Positions 32,659-41,826 are shown, counted from the first letter of the stretch. The stretch is 64,000 nt of DNA from Bin87 sp965261925 (GCA_965261925.1 OZ253486.1:4278001-4342000), one strand, 5' to 3'. A program made the numbers and translations. Notes: a model not told the origin generated them from the letters alone.

Positions 32659-34428
32659 ATGAAAAGCGATTTCATGATGGCGTTGAATCAACTGTCCGCC
32701 GAACGGGGCCTGCGCAAAGAGCTGGTCTTGGACAAGGTGGAGGTCGCGCTGGCCACCGCATTTCGCCGCGACCGGGTGGCTGGCGCCCAAAACCTGACCG
32801 TCAAGCTTAATCCGAACACGGGAGACATCAGCATTTTCCCCCTTAGGAGCGTCGTCGAAGAAATCGAGGACCCGGAGACCCAGATCGCCCTCTCCGACGC
32901 ATTGCGGATCCAGCCTTGGGCCGAGATCGGCAGCGAGATTTCCGAGGACGAGGAAGTCGCCTACGACACCAGCCGCATCTCCGCTCAAACCGCTCGCCAG
33001 GTGCTCATGCAGGGCCTGCGTGAGGCCGAGCGCGAAAAGATATTTGAAGAATACTCCGCCTACCAGGGTGAGATCATCAGTGGCAGCGTGGAGAGCATCG
33101 AGAAGGGCCCCACCGTATTCGTCAACCTCAACCCGCATCAGGCCCAGAGCGCGAACCGCGCCCGGGGCGTAATGCGTCCGGACAACCAGGTGGGCAGTGA
33201 ACGGTACCGCAAAAACCAGTCATTGAAGGTCCTCCTCGTCGAGGTACAGCAAACCACCCGGGGCCCGGAGGTTGTGGTCAGCCGCGCCCATCGCGACCTG
33301 CTCCGCCGGCTGATGGAATCGGAAGTCCCCGAGATCGGCAACGGCACCGTCGAAATCCGCGCCATTGCCCGCGACCCTGGTATTCGCAGCAAGGTCGCCG
33401 TGTCCTCCCATCAGGACGGGGTGGATCCTGTGGGTTCCTGCATTGGCCTGCGGGGCAATCGCATTCAGAGCGTGGTCAACGAGTTGCAGGGCGAAAAGAT
33501 TGACGTGATCGAGTGGGACCCCAACCCCCGCGTACTGATCGGCCGCGCCCTCAGTCCCGCGGACGTTGGAGGCGTCGAACTTGACGCCGACGAGAACACC
33601 GCCTACGTGGTGGTACCCGAGAGCCAGATGTCGTTGGCCATTGGTCGAGACGGCCAAAACGCCCGTTTGGCCGCGCGGCTGTCGGGGTGGCGGCTGGACA
33701 TCAAGAACATCGAGCAATGGGAAACCCTGCGGTCCGCCCGCGCTGCGGAGGCCGCCCGCACCGCCGCCGCCCAAGCCGAAGCCGATGAAGCCGCTCGTAT
33801 CGCCGCTGCCGCCGCCGAGGCGTCCGCACCGGCGACTCCGGAAACGGAACCGGTCGAGTTGGCTCCCGTCGCCGAGGTGATCGCAGAGGCGTTGGCTGAC
33901 ATTCCGCCCGTTTCAGCGGCCATCCAGGCCGAGATCGAAAGCCTCGTTCCCGAAGAGGTGGCCGTCCAGCCTGAATCCGAGCCGCAGCCCGCGGCAGATC
34001 CCATCCCCGCCCAGCCGCAGGCAATGGTTGTTGAACCCCTTGGTGAGGTGGCCGAAGTTGCCGAGCCCGAAATCGACGAGGACGCGTTGTTGGATGCACT
34101 GATCGCTCAAGAAGAAGCAGCCGCGACTCCGGATGCGGATGAGGCGGTCGGCCTCAGCGTTGACGCTCTGGAAAGCTTGACCATAGACGACGTGGTTGAC
34201 GAGGACGAGGAAGAATTCGAGGAAGAAGAGGAAGAAGAACCGGAGCCTGAAATGTCCGATCTCCTAGCCGGGCTTCCTAACCTCGCGCCGGACGCCGGCA
34301 AGATCAGGTTCGCGGAAGATATTGTTGGCGACTTCAGGGGAGGCGACCGTCGGCGTCGGCGTGGCGGCGGAGCCCGTCGCGGTGGTAATGTACCGGGCGC
34401 CCGCGGTCCCGGACCGCGCCGTAGATAG
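32659..34428 (+). CDS. nusA: Transcription termination/antitermination factor NusA with long acidic/basic tail
   Basis: A 589-residue NusA. The N-terminal RNA-polymerase-binding domain starts MALNQLSAERGLRKELVLDK. An S1 domain (GEIISGSVESIEKGPTVFV, near residue 135) follows, then KH1 (RDPGIRSKVAVSSHQDGVDP, near residue 236) and KH2 (ESQMSLAIGRDGQNARLAAR, near residue 317). After about residue 355 comes a 230-residue extension: Ala/Glu/Pro-rich, then a run of Asp/Glu, a short MSDLLAGLPNLAP segment and a final Arg/Gly-rich tail (RRRRGGGARRGG). Most NusA proteins end soon after KH2. rimP, usual upstream of nusA, is absent. It heads the rnpM-infB-rbfA-truB operon. Confidence 0.95.
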   Translation: MKSDFMMALNQLSAERGLRKELVLDKVEVALATAFRRDRVAGAQNLTVKLNPNTGDISIFPLRSVVEEIEDPETQIALSDALRIQPWAEIGSEISEDEEVAYDTSRISAQTARQVLMQGLREAEREKIFEEYSAYQGEIISGSVESIEKGPTVFVNLNPHQAQSANRARGVMRPDNQVGSERYRKNQSLKVLLVEVQQTTRGPEVVVSRAHRDLLRRLMESEVPEIGNGTVEIRAIARDPGIRSKVAVSSHQDGVDPVGSCIGLRGNRIQSVVNELQGEKIDVIEWDPNPRVLIGRALSPADVGGVELDADENTAYVVVPESQMSLAIGRDGQNARLAARLSGWRLDIKNIEQWETLRSARAAEAARTAAAQAEADEAARIAAAAAEASAPATPETEPVELAPVAEVIAEALADIPPVSAAIQAEIESLVPEEVAVQPESEPQPAADPIPAQPQAMVVEPLGEVAEVAEPEIDEDALLDALIAQEEAAATPDADEAVGLSVDALESLTIDDVVDEDEEEFEEEEEEEPEPEMSDLLAGLPNLAPDAGKIRFAEDIVGDFRGGDRRRRRGGGARRGGNVPGARGPGPRRR

Positions 34429-34469
34429 CCCTTGGCACTCATCCGATCTCTTCCTGCCGCACGACCTAC

Positions 34470-34823
34470 TTGATCCAGGTAACCGTAATCCCAAAACAGC
34501 GTCACATCCCTGAGCGCAGCTGTATCGCCTGCGGCCAAAAGAAGCCGAAAGGCGATTTGATCAGGCTCGTCCGCACGCCTGAGGGAGAAGTGCGGCCCGA
34601 TACCACCGGACGCGCCAACGGCAGGGGCGTCTATCTGTGTCACCAGGCAACGTGCTGGGAGAAGGGTCTCGTCCGCCGTTCCCTCGAACGCGGGCTGCGC
34701 AACCCGGTGTCCAACACCGACTTGGACACTCTGAAACGTTATTTCATTGAAACTGTCGCGACCGGCGTCTATCACGCCGGGTCCGGGACCGCAAATGGTG
34801 CGGTTCGGGAAGCGGGAGACTGA
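34470..34823 (+). CDS. rnpM: RnpM/YlxR family RNA-binding protein
   Basis: A 117-residue protein of the YlxR (DUF448) family: RSCIACGQKKPKGDLIRLVR near residue 17, TGRANGRGVYLC near residue 46 and a C-terminal LERGLRNPV segment. It is always found between nusA and infB, as here, and in Bacillus modulates RNase P. The start is taken as TTG 34470; no ATG precedes the conserved core in this frame, so the true N terminus is uncertain. A 57-base gap separates it from infB. Confidence 0.88.
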   Translation: MIQVTVIPKQRHIPERSCIACGQKKPKGDLIRLVRTPEGEVRPDTTGRANGRGVYLCHQATCWEKGLVRRSLERGLRNPVSNTDLDTLKRYFIETVATGVYHAGSGTANGAVREAGD

Positions 34824-34880
34824 TCCTGAACGGGGAATGACCCCGCGTGGACTGACATTCCGCTGGAGGAGATGCTACCC

Positions 34881-36689
34881 ATGACTACGTCAACCGACCA
34901 ACGCTCCGGAGCCCGACGCGCCCGTCGCAGCGAGCCACGCCGCGGAACACCCCGCGCGCTGGTCCTGCCGGACTCGCTTACCGTAAAGGACCTGGCCGAG
35001 CTCCTGGACCAATCACCCATCGACGTCATCAAGCAACTGATGCGCCACGGGATCATGGTCAACGTCAACCAGGTCGTTGACCACCAGGTGGCCACCGTGG
35101 CGGCGGCCGCTTACGGAGTCCGCACCAGGCTGGCGGAAGCAAAGGCGGAAACGGGCTCCATCAACGCCGCTTCGCAGGAAGTGGACGAAGTGCTCAAGCC
35201 CCGCCCTCCGGTCATCACCATCCTGGGTCACGTTGACCACGGCAAGACCAGCCTCCTCGACTACATCCGGAATACCACGGTGGTCGACAAGGAAGCGGGC
35301 GGCATCACGCAGCACATCGGCGCTTACCAGGTGGTCCAGGACGAGCGGCCCATCACCTTTCTCGATACCCCGGGGCATGCGGCGTTCACTGCAATTCGCT
35401 CCCGTGGAGCCCGGGTCACCGACATCGCCGTGCTGGTGGTTGCCGCTGACGACGGCATCATGCCGCAGACCGACGAGGCAATCGACCACGCGCGCGCCGC
35501 AGACGTTCCCATCGTCATCGCCATCAACAAGATGGACCTCCCGACCGCCCAACCCGACGTGGTCAAACGCCAGCTCAGCGAACGCAACCTGCTGGTGGAG
35601 GAATGGGGAGGCGACGTGATCGCCGTGCCCGTCTCCGCCCAAACCGGCGCTGGCGTCGACGAACTACTCGAAAACCTGTCGGTGCTGTCCGAGGTCCTCG
35701 AGCTCAAGGCCAATCCCGACCGCCCAGCCGCCGGCGTCGTTGTCGAGGCCACGCTGGACCGCCGGCGCGGACCCACCGCCACCGTCCTGATCCAGGCCGG
35801 AACCCTGCGTGTCGGCAACTATATCGTCGCCGGCACAGCCTGGGGACGCGTCCGCGCTATCGCCAACGAGCATGGGGAGACCATCGACTGCATCACCCCG
35901 GGTTCGCCGGGGGTGGTGATCGGCCTCAACGCGGTACCTGAAGCCGGTGACATCCTGACGGTGGTTACCGGCGAACGCGCCGCCCGCCAGATGGCTGGCC
36001 GCCGCGACCAGCGTTCCAGCACCGGCAACATGGAAACAGTGCTGACCCTGGACAGCGTCGTGAAGCAGATAGACGCCGGCGACGTCAAGGAATTGGTGTT
36101 GGTTCTCAAAGCCGACGTCCAGGGCAGCGTCGAAGCCGCGGTCCACTCCATTGAACAATTGTCCGAAGGAGACGTCAAAGCCCGGGTGATTCACTCAGCC
36201 TCCGGATTGGTCAGTGAATCCGACGTGCAGTTGGCCTCCGCTTCAGGCGGCATCGTGTTGGCCTTCAACGTTGGTTTCGAGGTCGGAGCCGAGCGCACCG
36301 CTGAGCGCCTCGGTGTCGAGGTCCGCGAATACCGGATCATCTACCGCCTGCTCGAAGACGTGGAAGGTGCGCTAAAGGGATTGTTGGAACCCGAGTACGC
36401 CGAGGTGGTCGTCGGGCGCGCCGAAATCCGCGAGGTCTTCGCCGGCCGACGCGGCGTCCGCATCGCCGGGTGTCGCGTCATGGACGGCCGCATTGTCAGG
36501 CAGGGCAACATCCGCATCATGCGCAACGACAACATCGTTACCGAAACCCAGATCGGCAGCCTCCGCCACTTCCGCGACGAGGTGAACCAGGCCACCGCAG
36601 GTACGGAGTGCGGTATCGTTCTCGACGGCTTCAACGACATTGAGGAAGGCGATATGATCGTGGCGTACCGCATGGAGCGAGCCAATTAG
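34881..36689 (+). CDS. infB: Translation initiation factor IF-2 (short N terminus)
   Basis: A 602-residue IF-2. A short basic N-terminal segment is followed by an IF2_N domain (LTVKDLAELLDQSPIDVIKQ, near residue 37). The GTPase domain has G1 GHVDHGKTS, G3 DTPGH and G4 NKMD, then come domains II and III and the C-terminal fMet-tRNA-binding domain. ATG 34881 is chosen because GGAGGA lies 10 bases upstream; ATG 34872 in the same frame is only 1 base from it. The long N-terminal extension of E. coli IF-2 is missing, as in several compact forms. Fourth gene block of the nusA operon. Confidence 0.95.
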   Translation: MTTSTDQRSGARRARRSEPRRGTPRALVLPDSLTVKDLAELLDQSPIDVIKQLMRHGIMVNVNQVVDHQVATVAAAAYGVRTRLAEAKAETGSINAASQEVDEVLKPRPPVITILGHVDHGKTSLLDYIRNTTVVDKEAGGITQHIGAYQVVQDERPITFLDTPGHAAFTAIRSRGARVTDIAVLVVAADDGIMPQTDEAIDHARAADVPIVIAINKMDLPTAQPDVVKRQLSERNLLVEEWGGDVIAVPVSAQTGAGVDELLENLSVLSEVLELKANPDRPAAGVVVEATLDRRRGPTATVLIQAGTLRVGNYIVAGTAWGRVRAIANEHGETIDCITPGSPGVVIGLNAVPEAGDILTVVTGERAARQMAGRRDQRSSTGNMETVLTLDSVVKQIDAGDVKELVLVLKADVQGSVEAAVHSIEQLSEGDVKARVIHSASGLVSESDVQLASASGGIVLAFNVGFEVGAERTAERLGVEVREYRIIYRLLEDVEGALKGLLEPEYAEVVVGRAEIREVFAGRRGVRIAGCRVMDGRIVRQGNIRIMRNDNIVTETQIGSLRHFRDEVNQATAGTECGIVLDGFNDIEEGDMIVAYRMERAN

Positions 36690-36717
36690 CTCGGCAGCGA
36701 CGCTTTGAGGTTCACCC

Positions 36718-37110
36718 ATGGCTGACCACAGACGAATGGAGCGGGTGAACGGCGTGCTCCGTGAGGAAATCGCCGCCCTGCTTGCTTCGCAGGTCAATGA
36801 CCCGCGTCTCAGGGGCCTCATCACCATCACGCAGGTGCGCACGGCGTCCGACCTACGGAGCGCCCGGGTTTACATCAGCGTGATGGGGTCGGCGGCCATC
36901 CGCAAAGAAACCCTGGCCGGAATCCAGTCCTCCGCGTCCTATCTGCGACGGGAGTTGCGCGGCCGCGTCTCGTTGCGCCACGTGCCGTTCCTTACGTTCC
37001 AGTTGGACGACGCCATGATGGACGCAGACCGCCTGATGAAAATCATCGAAGACCTGGAGGTTCCGAACGAAACCGGCGACGACGCCCAGGCGCCGGCGGA
37101 GCGTGCCTGA
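36718..37110 (+). CDS. rbfA: Ribosome-binding factor A
   Basis: A 130-residue RbfA: MERVNGVLREEIAALLA at the N terminus, VNDPRLRGLITITQVRTASD near residue 26, and LRGRVSLRHVPFLTFQLDD near residue 80, the KH-like fold. It helps mature the 5' end of 16S rRNA in the 30S subunit. A short acidic tail (ETGDDAQAPAERA) ends the protein. It lies between infB and truB in the conserved order. Confidence 0.93.
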   Translation: MADHRRMERVNGVLREEIAALLASQVNDPRLRGLITITQVRTASDLRSARVYISVMGSAAIRKETLAGIQSSASYLRRELRGRVSLRHVPFLTFQLDDAMMDADRLMKIIEDLEVPNETGDDAQAPAERA

Positions 37111-37114
37111 CCCC

Positions 37115-38092
37115 ATGCCTGCTGGCGAACCTGGGCGACCGGCGATCAACGGGTTCCTCAACCTCCATAAGCCCGTCGGGATCACCTCGATGGACGCCGT
37201 CCGGCGGGTCAAGCGGATTACCGCGCAGCGCCGGAAGGTGGGCCACGCCGGAACCCTGGACCCGCTGGCAGAAGGCGTCCTTCCCATCCTTTTCGGACAG
37301 GCCACCCGCCTCATGGAATTGGTCGTCTCGGGATGGAAGAGCTACCGCGTGACGGTACGACTGGGCGCCGTGAGCAACACCTACGACGCCGAAGGCGACA
37401 TCGAGGACATCTCAGATCCTTCGTGGCTGAGCCGGCAGGACATCGCCGCGGCCCTCCACACATTCGTAGGCGACATCGACCAACTGCCTCCCATGTACAG
37501 CGCGATCAAGGTTGACGGCCAACGCCTCTACGATCTCGCTCGCGCCGGCCGCCATATTGAACGTTCGCCCCGCCGCGTGTCTGTGCGCTCGATTTCCATC
37601 GACGAGATCGACCTCCCTCTGGTCACGCTCACAGTCGAGTGCGGCAAGGGCACGTATCTCCGCTCCATCGCTCACGACCTCGGTCAAGCTCTCGGCTGCG
37701 GAGGATACGTGACCGAGTTGATCCGATTATCTTGCGGCCGGTTCGATTGCTCCACTGCGATAACCCCCGATGCCCTGGAGGAGGCCGAAGCCTCTGGGGG
37801 TTGGATCAACTACCTGCGTCCCATTGACTGGGCACTGCAGCAACTTCCGGCCATTCGGGTCGACTGTGAGGGCGCTCGGGCGATGCGACATGGCCAAACT
37901 GTCACCACCGCCATCGATCACATTGATCCCGCGGATATTGATCTGGCTTCTCCGCAACCGTGGCGCGTCTACGACCCGGAGGGCGTGTTCCTCGCCCTGG
38001 CACAACCGAGAACCGACGGCCTGCTCGCTCCGACCCGGGTGTTTGACCTCCCCGAACCATCGCCGTACGCTCCGAAGGTTGCGCAGGACTAA
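37115..38092 (+). CDS. truB: tRNA pseudouridine(55) synthase TruB
   Basis: A 325-residue TruB. The catalytic Asp is in HAGTLDPLAEGVL (near residue 48), preceded by NGFLNLHKPVGITSMDAV and followed by QLPPMYSAIKVDGQRLYDLA and ECGKGTYLRSIAHDLGQALG. It isomerises U55 in the tRNA T-loop. ATG 37115 is preferred since GGAG lies 13 bases upstream; a GTG at 37103 overlapping rbfA is the alternative. Last recognisable gene of the nusA operon. Confidence 0.94.
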   Translation: MPAGEPGRPAINGFLNLHKPVGITSMDAVRRVKRITAQRRKVGHAGTLDPLAEGVLPILFGQATRLMELVVSGWKSYRVTVRLGAVSNTYDAEGDIEDISDPSWLSRQDIAAALHTFVGDIDQLPPMYSAIKVDGQRLYDLARAGRHIERSPRRVSVRSISIDEIDLPLVTLTVECGKGTYLRSIAHDLGQALGCGGYVTELIRLSCGRFDCSTAITPDALEEAEASGGWINYLRPIDWALQQLPAIRVDCEGARAMRHGQTVTTAIDHIDPADIDLASPQPWRVYDPEGVFLALAQPRTDGLLAPTRVFDLPEPSPYAPKVAQD

Positions 38093-38106
38093 ACCCGAGT
38101 CACCCG

Positions 38107-38418
38107 ATGGCCGGCACAGACAACCCCTGTCAGCGGTGCGGACGACCCACGGGCCAGAGCTCCAGCTTCACGTTCCGGCCCCGTGGCGGCGCCACCGGGG
38201 TCACCAAATGCCTCCGCTGTGCTTTACGTCACCGGCCGATGCTGCGTCGGTCGTTAATCGCCAGCGCCGTGGTGGGCACGGCCCTCACGGCGCTGAATCA
38301 AGGTGACGCCATCCTAGCAGGCCAAGTGGCCGGCGCGCTGGCCTGGAAGATCCCGTTGACCTACTGTGTTCCCTTCCTGGTAGCCACCTACGGAGCGTTG
38401 GCCAACAGCCGAAACTGA
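38107..38418 (+). CDS. NrtS-like small membrane protein with N-terminal zinc ribbon
   Basis: A 103-residue protein. The N-terminal half has two Cys pairs (CQRC near residue 8, CLRC near residue 35), a likely zinc ribbon. The C-terminal half holds two membrane helices with LRRSLIASAVVGTALTALNQ then GDAILAG, and WKIPLTYCVPFLVATYGAL. This latter part resembles NrtS, described as a small nitrate/nitrite transporter component in cyanobacteria, from memory. It starts 14 bases after truB, so it may be co-transcribed. The transport role is tentative. Confidence 0.6.
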   Translation: MAGTDNPCQRCGRPTGQSSSFTFRPRGGATGVTKCLRCALRHRPMLRRSLIASAVVGTALTALNQGDAILAGQVAGALAWKIPLTYCVPFLVATYGALANSRN

Positions 38419-38432
38419 AGGCCATTCGCAGC

Positions 38433-39086
38433 CTAGAACTGCCGGAGGACTTCCACCACCCGGCCCTTTACCTCGACGTTGGTCGCCGCCACGTAGATCG
38501 GGTCCATGGTGCTGTTGGCCGGTTGCAAGCGGACCTGGTCACCCTCACGGAAAAACTTCTTGAGGGTCGCCTCTTCCTCTTCTTTCAGCCAGGCGACCAC
38601 CATCTCGCCGTTGCGCGCCGTGTTGGTGGGCTTGATCACCACCACGTCGCCGTCGTCGATCAGTGCGTCGATCATCGACGTGCCTTTGACCGACAGCGCG
38701 TAGAGGGTTCCGTGCCGCTTTTTGAGGTCCGGGCGCACCTCAACGATGTCGAATTCCGCCGCCGAACCGACCCCTTCCGAGGAGAATGCCGGTATCGGCT
38801 GACCGGCAGCGATGCTGCCCACTATCTGCACCCGGGCGGCTCCATTGGCGATTGGCAGGCCCGTTTCGTCCAGCAGTTCGATCCCGCGTGCGACTTCGGA
38901 GCGTCGCTTCAGGTATCCATCCCGCTCCATCAGCCGCAGATTGTAATCGACCACCGACGTGCTGCTGATGCTGCAGCCGCGCTGAATGTCCCGCACCGTC
39001 GGCGGGATACCGTTTTCGACCAGAAAGTGCTCGATGAAATCCAGAATTTGCTGCTGTCGTGGCCTCAGGTTCTTTTTCGGTGGCAT
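38433..39086 (-). CDS. lexA: SOS repressor LexA
   Basis: A 217-residue LexA/S24 protein. The N-terminal winged helix has LRPRQQQILDFIEHFLVENG and IPPTVRDIQRGCSISSTSVV. The self-cleavage bond is probably Ala-Gly in VGSIAAGQPIP (near residue 92). The catalytic Ser is in VKGTSMIDALIDDGDVV and the Lys in MVVAWLKEEEE. ATG 39086 has GGAGGT upstream at suitable spacing. A CGAAC-N4-GTTTG box lies 38 bases before the start, so the gene is likely self-repressed. Confidence 0.93.
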   Translation of the reverse strand: MPPKKNLRPRQQQILDFIEHFLVENGIPPTVRDIQRGCSISSTSVVDYNLRLMERDGYLKRRSEVARGIELLDETGLPIANGAARVQIVGSIAAGQPIPAFSSEGVGSAAEFDIVEVRPDLKKRHGTLYALSVKGTSMIDALIDDGDVVVIKPTNTARNGEMVVAWLKEEEEATLKKFFREGDQVRLQPANSTMDPIYVAATNVEVKGRVVEVLRQF

Positions 39087-39123
39087 ACGGGCTACCTCCA
39101 CACCATGTGTATTCTCCGCATCG

Positions 39124-39137
39124 CAAACTAATGTTCG
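39124..39137 (-). promoter_or_regulatory. LexA box (Gram-positive type) upstream of lexA
   Basis: On the minus strand CGAACATTAGTTTG fits the CGAAC-N4-GTTCG consensus with one pyrimidine substitution. It lies in the lexA promoter region. No other perfect copy was noticed in the window. Confidence 0.75.
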
Positions 39138-39359
39138 GCACCGATATGCTAATAAATTCTCGTCGTGTTGTCAACAAGCGCCGTTCATCAAAATGCCCGC
39201 CGACGAACCGTAGGAACCCAGCGCCGTCTACGGCCCTTCTCGTACCGGGCTCGATACGGACAATCGCTGTCCGGCTGACAGACCAGTCCGCCGGATCGAT
39301 ACATCCGGAAGGTACGCTAACCGCTTCCGGAGAGCGTTTTCCGCGAAAGAGGCGGGGAA
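39138..39359. other. Intergenic region between lexA control region and rpsT
   Basis: About 220 bases. It holds the lexA upstream region and whatever ends rpsT transcription; no clear hairpin with a T-run was seen. Confidence 0.35.
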
Positions 39360-39614
39360 CTAGCCGGCGCGGGAGCGATTGAGCGCTGCGGCCAAGCGAC
39401 CCTTCCGACGGGAAGCGTTGTTCTTGTGCAGTATGCCTTTGCGGACTGCCACGTCGAGCATGCTCATGGCACTGCGCACCGCTTCTTCGGAATCGGGGTC
39501 AGCGGTCGCCACGGCACGTCGGGCGCGGCCGACGGCGGTGCGGGTGGCGCGCCGCGCGCTCATATTGCGCGTGTTGCGTTTCAGGGATTGGCGGTGGGCT
39601 TTGTGAGCCGGCAA
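39360..39614 (-). CDS. rpsT: 30S ribosomal protein S20
   Basis: An 84-residue basic protein starting at TTG 39614 (CTAGGAG lies 8 bases upstream). The pattern HKAHRQSLKRNTRNMSAR at the N terminus, DVAVRKGILHKNNASRRKGR near residue 53 and a C-terminal LAAALNRSRAG are those of S20. It binds 16S rRNA in the 30S subunit. Confidence 0.93.
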   Translation of the reverse strand: MPAHKAHRQSLKRNTRNMSARRATRTAVGRARRAVATADPDSEEAVRSAMSMLDVAVRKGILHKNNASRRKGRLAAALNRSRAG

Positions 39615-40178
39615 AGTCTTACTCCTAGGATCCGGTTTTCGGGGTTACGATGTTACCAAACCCCTTCCCCGTTTGTCATCCGGTCGCGACTGCACACGCG
39701 TACCCACTTCGCACAATCGGGGCGCTGGGAATGAACCTGACTGAGAACCGGATGATCCTGATTGCCGGACCCGATCCGATGGCTGACCGATTGTCTCTGG
39801 CGCTGATCCCCTTGCCTTCAACTTTCCGCGTATCGCACCATCCCTCGCTTTTGCCCGAATTTGCGCGACTACCCGCCGGCGACCGCAGCCGACAAATGGA
39901 ATCCGTGCACGGCAGACATCGGCGCGGCGCCTTCCGCCGCGTCCAATGTCCCCAATCAGCGAGCGTTCCGTTCGCACCGTTGGCCCACGATTCGCACCAT
40001 CGCAGTGCCATACGGAACCGACTCCGGGTCGCAATCGGTCCAGGTTGACAATATCGGCCATGTTGCCCGAAAATTGTTGTGCTGAAAGCCGCACCCGGAA
40101 ACGGGCGCGTGATTCGTCTTTCAGTATCAATATTCACGTTTGCAACCAAAGTACCCTCATAAACGGAGGATCCCAGCC
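39615..40178. other. 564-base intergenic region between rpsT and groEL
   Basis: Short frames exist on both strands but lack homology, so none is called. ACGCGTACCCACTT at 39699-39712 matches the outer arm of the intergenic palindrome family seen at 58727 and 60539. No CIRCE element (TTAGCACTC-N9-GAGTGCTAA) and no groES gene are present. Confidence 0.5.
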
Positions 40179-41804
40179 ATGCCCGAAAAGCAGTTGATTT
40201 TCGATGACAACGCTCGACGAAGCCTGATGAACGGCGTTAACCAGCTCGGGCGAGCGGTCGCCCTGACCCTGGGCCCCAGCGGCCGCAACGTTATCCTGGG
40301 GCGCGTTTGGACCCTGCCCGTGGTGTGCAGCGACGGCGTCACTATCGCCAAGGAAATCGAACTGCCCAACCCCTATGAAAATATGGGCGCCCAGGTGGTG
40401 AAGGAAGCAGCCTCCAAGACCAACGACGTTGTCGGTGACGGCACCACCACTTCCATCGTGCTCGCCCGTTCCATCATCCAGGGCGGCTTCAAGAACGTCG
40501 CCGCCGGCGCCAATCCTTTGGCCCTGAAATCCGGCATCGACCGCGCCGTGTCCGCCGTATGCAACCAGATCAGCGACCAGGCGGCCGCCGTCGAGAGCCG
40601 CGAGCAGGTCGCGCGCGTCGCCGCGCTGTCCGCCCACGAAGAGGCCATCGCCGAGTTGATCGCCGACGCCATGGACAAGGTCGGACGCGAAGGGATCATT
40701 ACCGTGGAGGAGAGCCGCAGCCTGGACGACGAGCTCGACGTCGTCGAGGGAATGCGCCTGGATCGTGGTTACCTGTCGCCGCACTTCGTAACCGACACCG
40801 ACCGCATGGAGTGCTCCATCGACGAGCCTCTGTTCCTGCTCACCGACCAGAAGCTGTCTTCAGCCACCGACGTGGTACCCGCCCTCGAGGCCGTCGCCCA
40901 GGGCGGGCGTCGCCCCTTGGTCATCATCGCCGAGGATGTGGAAGGCGAAGCCCTCGCGACCCTGGTGGTCAACAAGCTGCGCGGCACCATCAGCAGCCTG
41001 GCGATCAAGGCTCCGGGCTTCGGCGAGCGCCGCAAGGCTTTGCTCGAGGATCTGGCGATCATGACCGGCGGCACCGTCGTCACCACCGATACCGGGATGC
41101 GCCTCGACGCGGTTTCTCTGGAACAGCTGGGTTCGGCCCGGCGCGTCGTGGCGACCAAGGACGAGACCACCATCGTCGAGGGTCGCGGCCACGAGGATGA
41201 CATCGCCGGCCGTGTCTCCGAACTTCGCGTACAGATTGAGGAAACCACCTCGGACTACGACCGCGAGAAGCTCCAGGAACGCCTGGCCAGCCTCGCCGGC
41301 GGCGTTGCCGTCATCAAGGTCGGGGCGGCCACCGAGCCCGAGTTGAACGAGCGCAAGAGCCGGACCGAGGACGCGTTGGCCGCCACCCGCGCCGCCGTCG
41401 AAGAAGGCGTCATCCCCGGCGGCGGGGTCACCCTGTTGCGCGCCCAGGCCGCCCTCGACGGCATCCTGGACACCGCATCCGGCGACATAGCCGTGGGCAT
41501 CCGGCTGGTGAGGGAGGCCCTGGAGGCCCCGCTGAACACCATCGCCGAAAACGCGGGCTACAAGGGCGCAATCATTGTCGAGAACGTGCGCAACGGTGAA
41601 GACGACTTCGGCTTCGACGCCGACCGCGGCGACTACACACAGATGGTCGACCGGGGCATCATTGACCCCGCCAAGGTCGCTCGCTCGGCCCTTCAGAACG
41701 CTGGCTCCGTCGCGGGTATGCTCCTGACCACCCAGGCGGTCATCACCGAGATACCGAAGTACGAGCCGCTGCCCGCCGACATCCAGGACTTCATGCACGA
41801 TTAA
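40179..41804 (+). CDS. groEL: Chaperonin GroEL (without adjacent groES)
   Basis: A 541-residue chaperonin. It has ALTLGPSGRNVIL, SDGVTIAKEIEL, and NDVVGDGTTTSIVLARS (the ATP site with the Asp equivalent to E. coli Asp87). It also has EDALAATRAAVEEGVIPGGG (with the Asp of the catalytic triad region) and DYDREKLQERLASLAGGVAV. The strand LGRVWTLPVV differs from the canonical LDKxFGAPTI. It ends IQDFMHD and has no C-terminal GGM repeat. GGAGG precedes ATG 40179. The missing groES suggests a second groESL operon elsewhere. Confidence 0.94.
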   Translation: MPEKQLIFDDNARRSLMNGVNQLGRAVALTLGPSGRNVILGRVWTLPVVCSDGVTIAKEIELPNPYENMGAQVVKEAASKTNDVVGDGTTTSIVLARSIIQGGFKNVAAGANPLALKSGIDRAVSAVCNQISDQAAAVESREQVARVAALSAHEEAIAELIADAMDKVGREGIITVEESRSLDDELDVVEGMRLDRGYLSPHFVTDTDRMECSIDEPLFLLTDQKLSSATDVVPALEAVAQGGRRPLVIIAEDVEGEALATLVVNKLRGTISSLAIKAPGFGERRKALLEDLAIMTGGTVVTTDTGMRLDAVSLEQLGSARRVVATKDETTIVEGRGHEDDIAGRVSELRVQIEETTSDYDREKLQERLASLAGGVAVIKVGAATEPELNERKSRTEDALAATRAAVEEGVIPGGGVTLLRAQAALDGILDTASGDIAVGIRLVREALEAPLNTIAENAGYKGAIIVENVRNGEDDFGFDADRGDYTQMVDRGIIDPAKVARSALQNAGSVAGMLLTTQAVITEIPKYEPLPADIQDFMHD

Positions 41805-41826
41805 TCCCAATCGGCCACGCAAATCC

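Noticed and set aside
39650..40130. Overlapping ORFs in the rpsT-groEL gap
   Set aside because: No ribosome site, no homology and frames on both strands of similar length; typical for GC-rich non-coding DNA.
39615..40178. CIRCE element or groES upstream of groEL
   Set aside because: Neither the TTAGCACTC inverted repeat nor a 90-100-codon groES-like frame is present.
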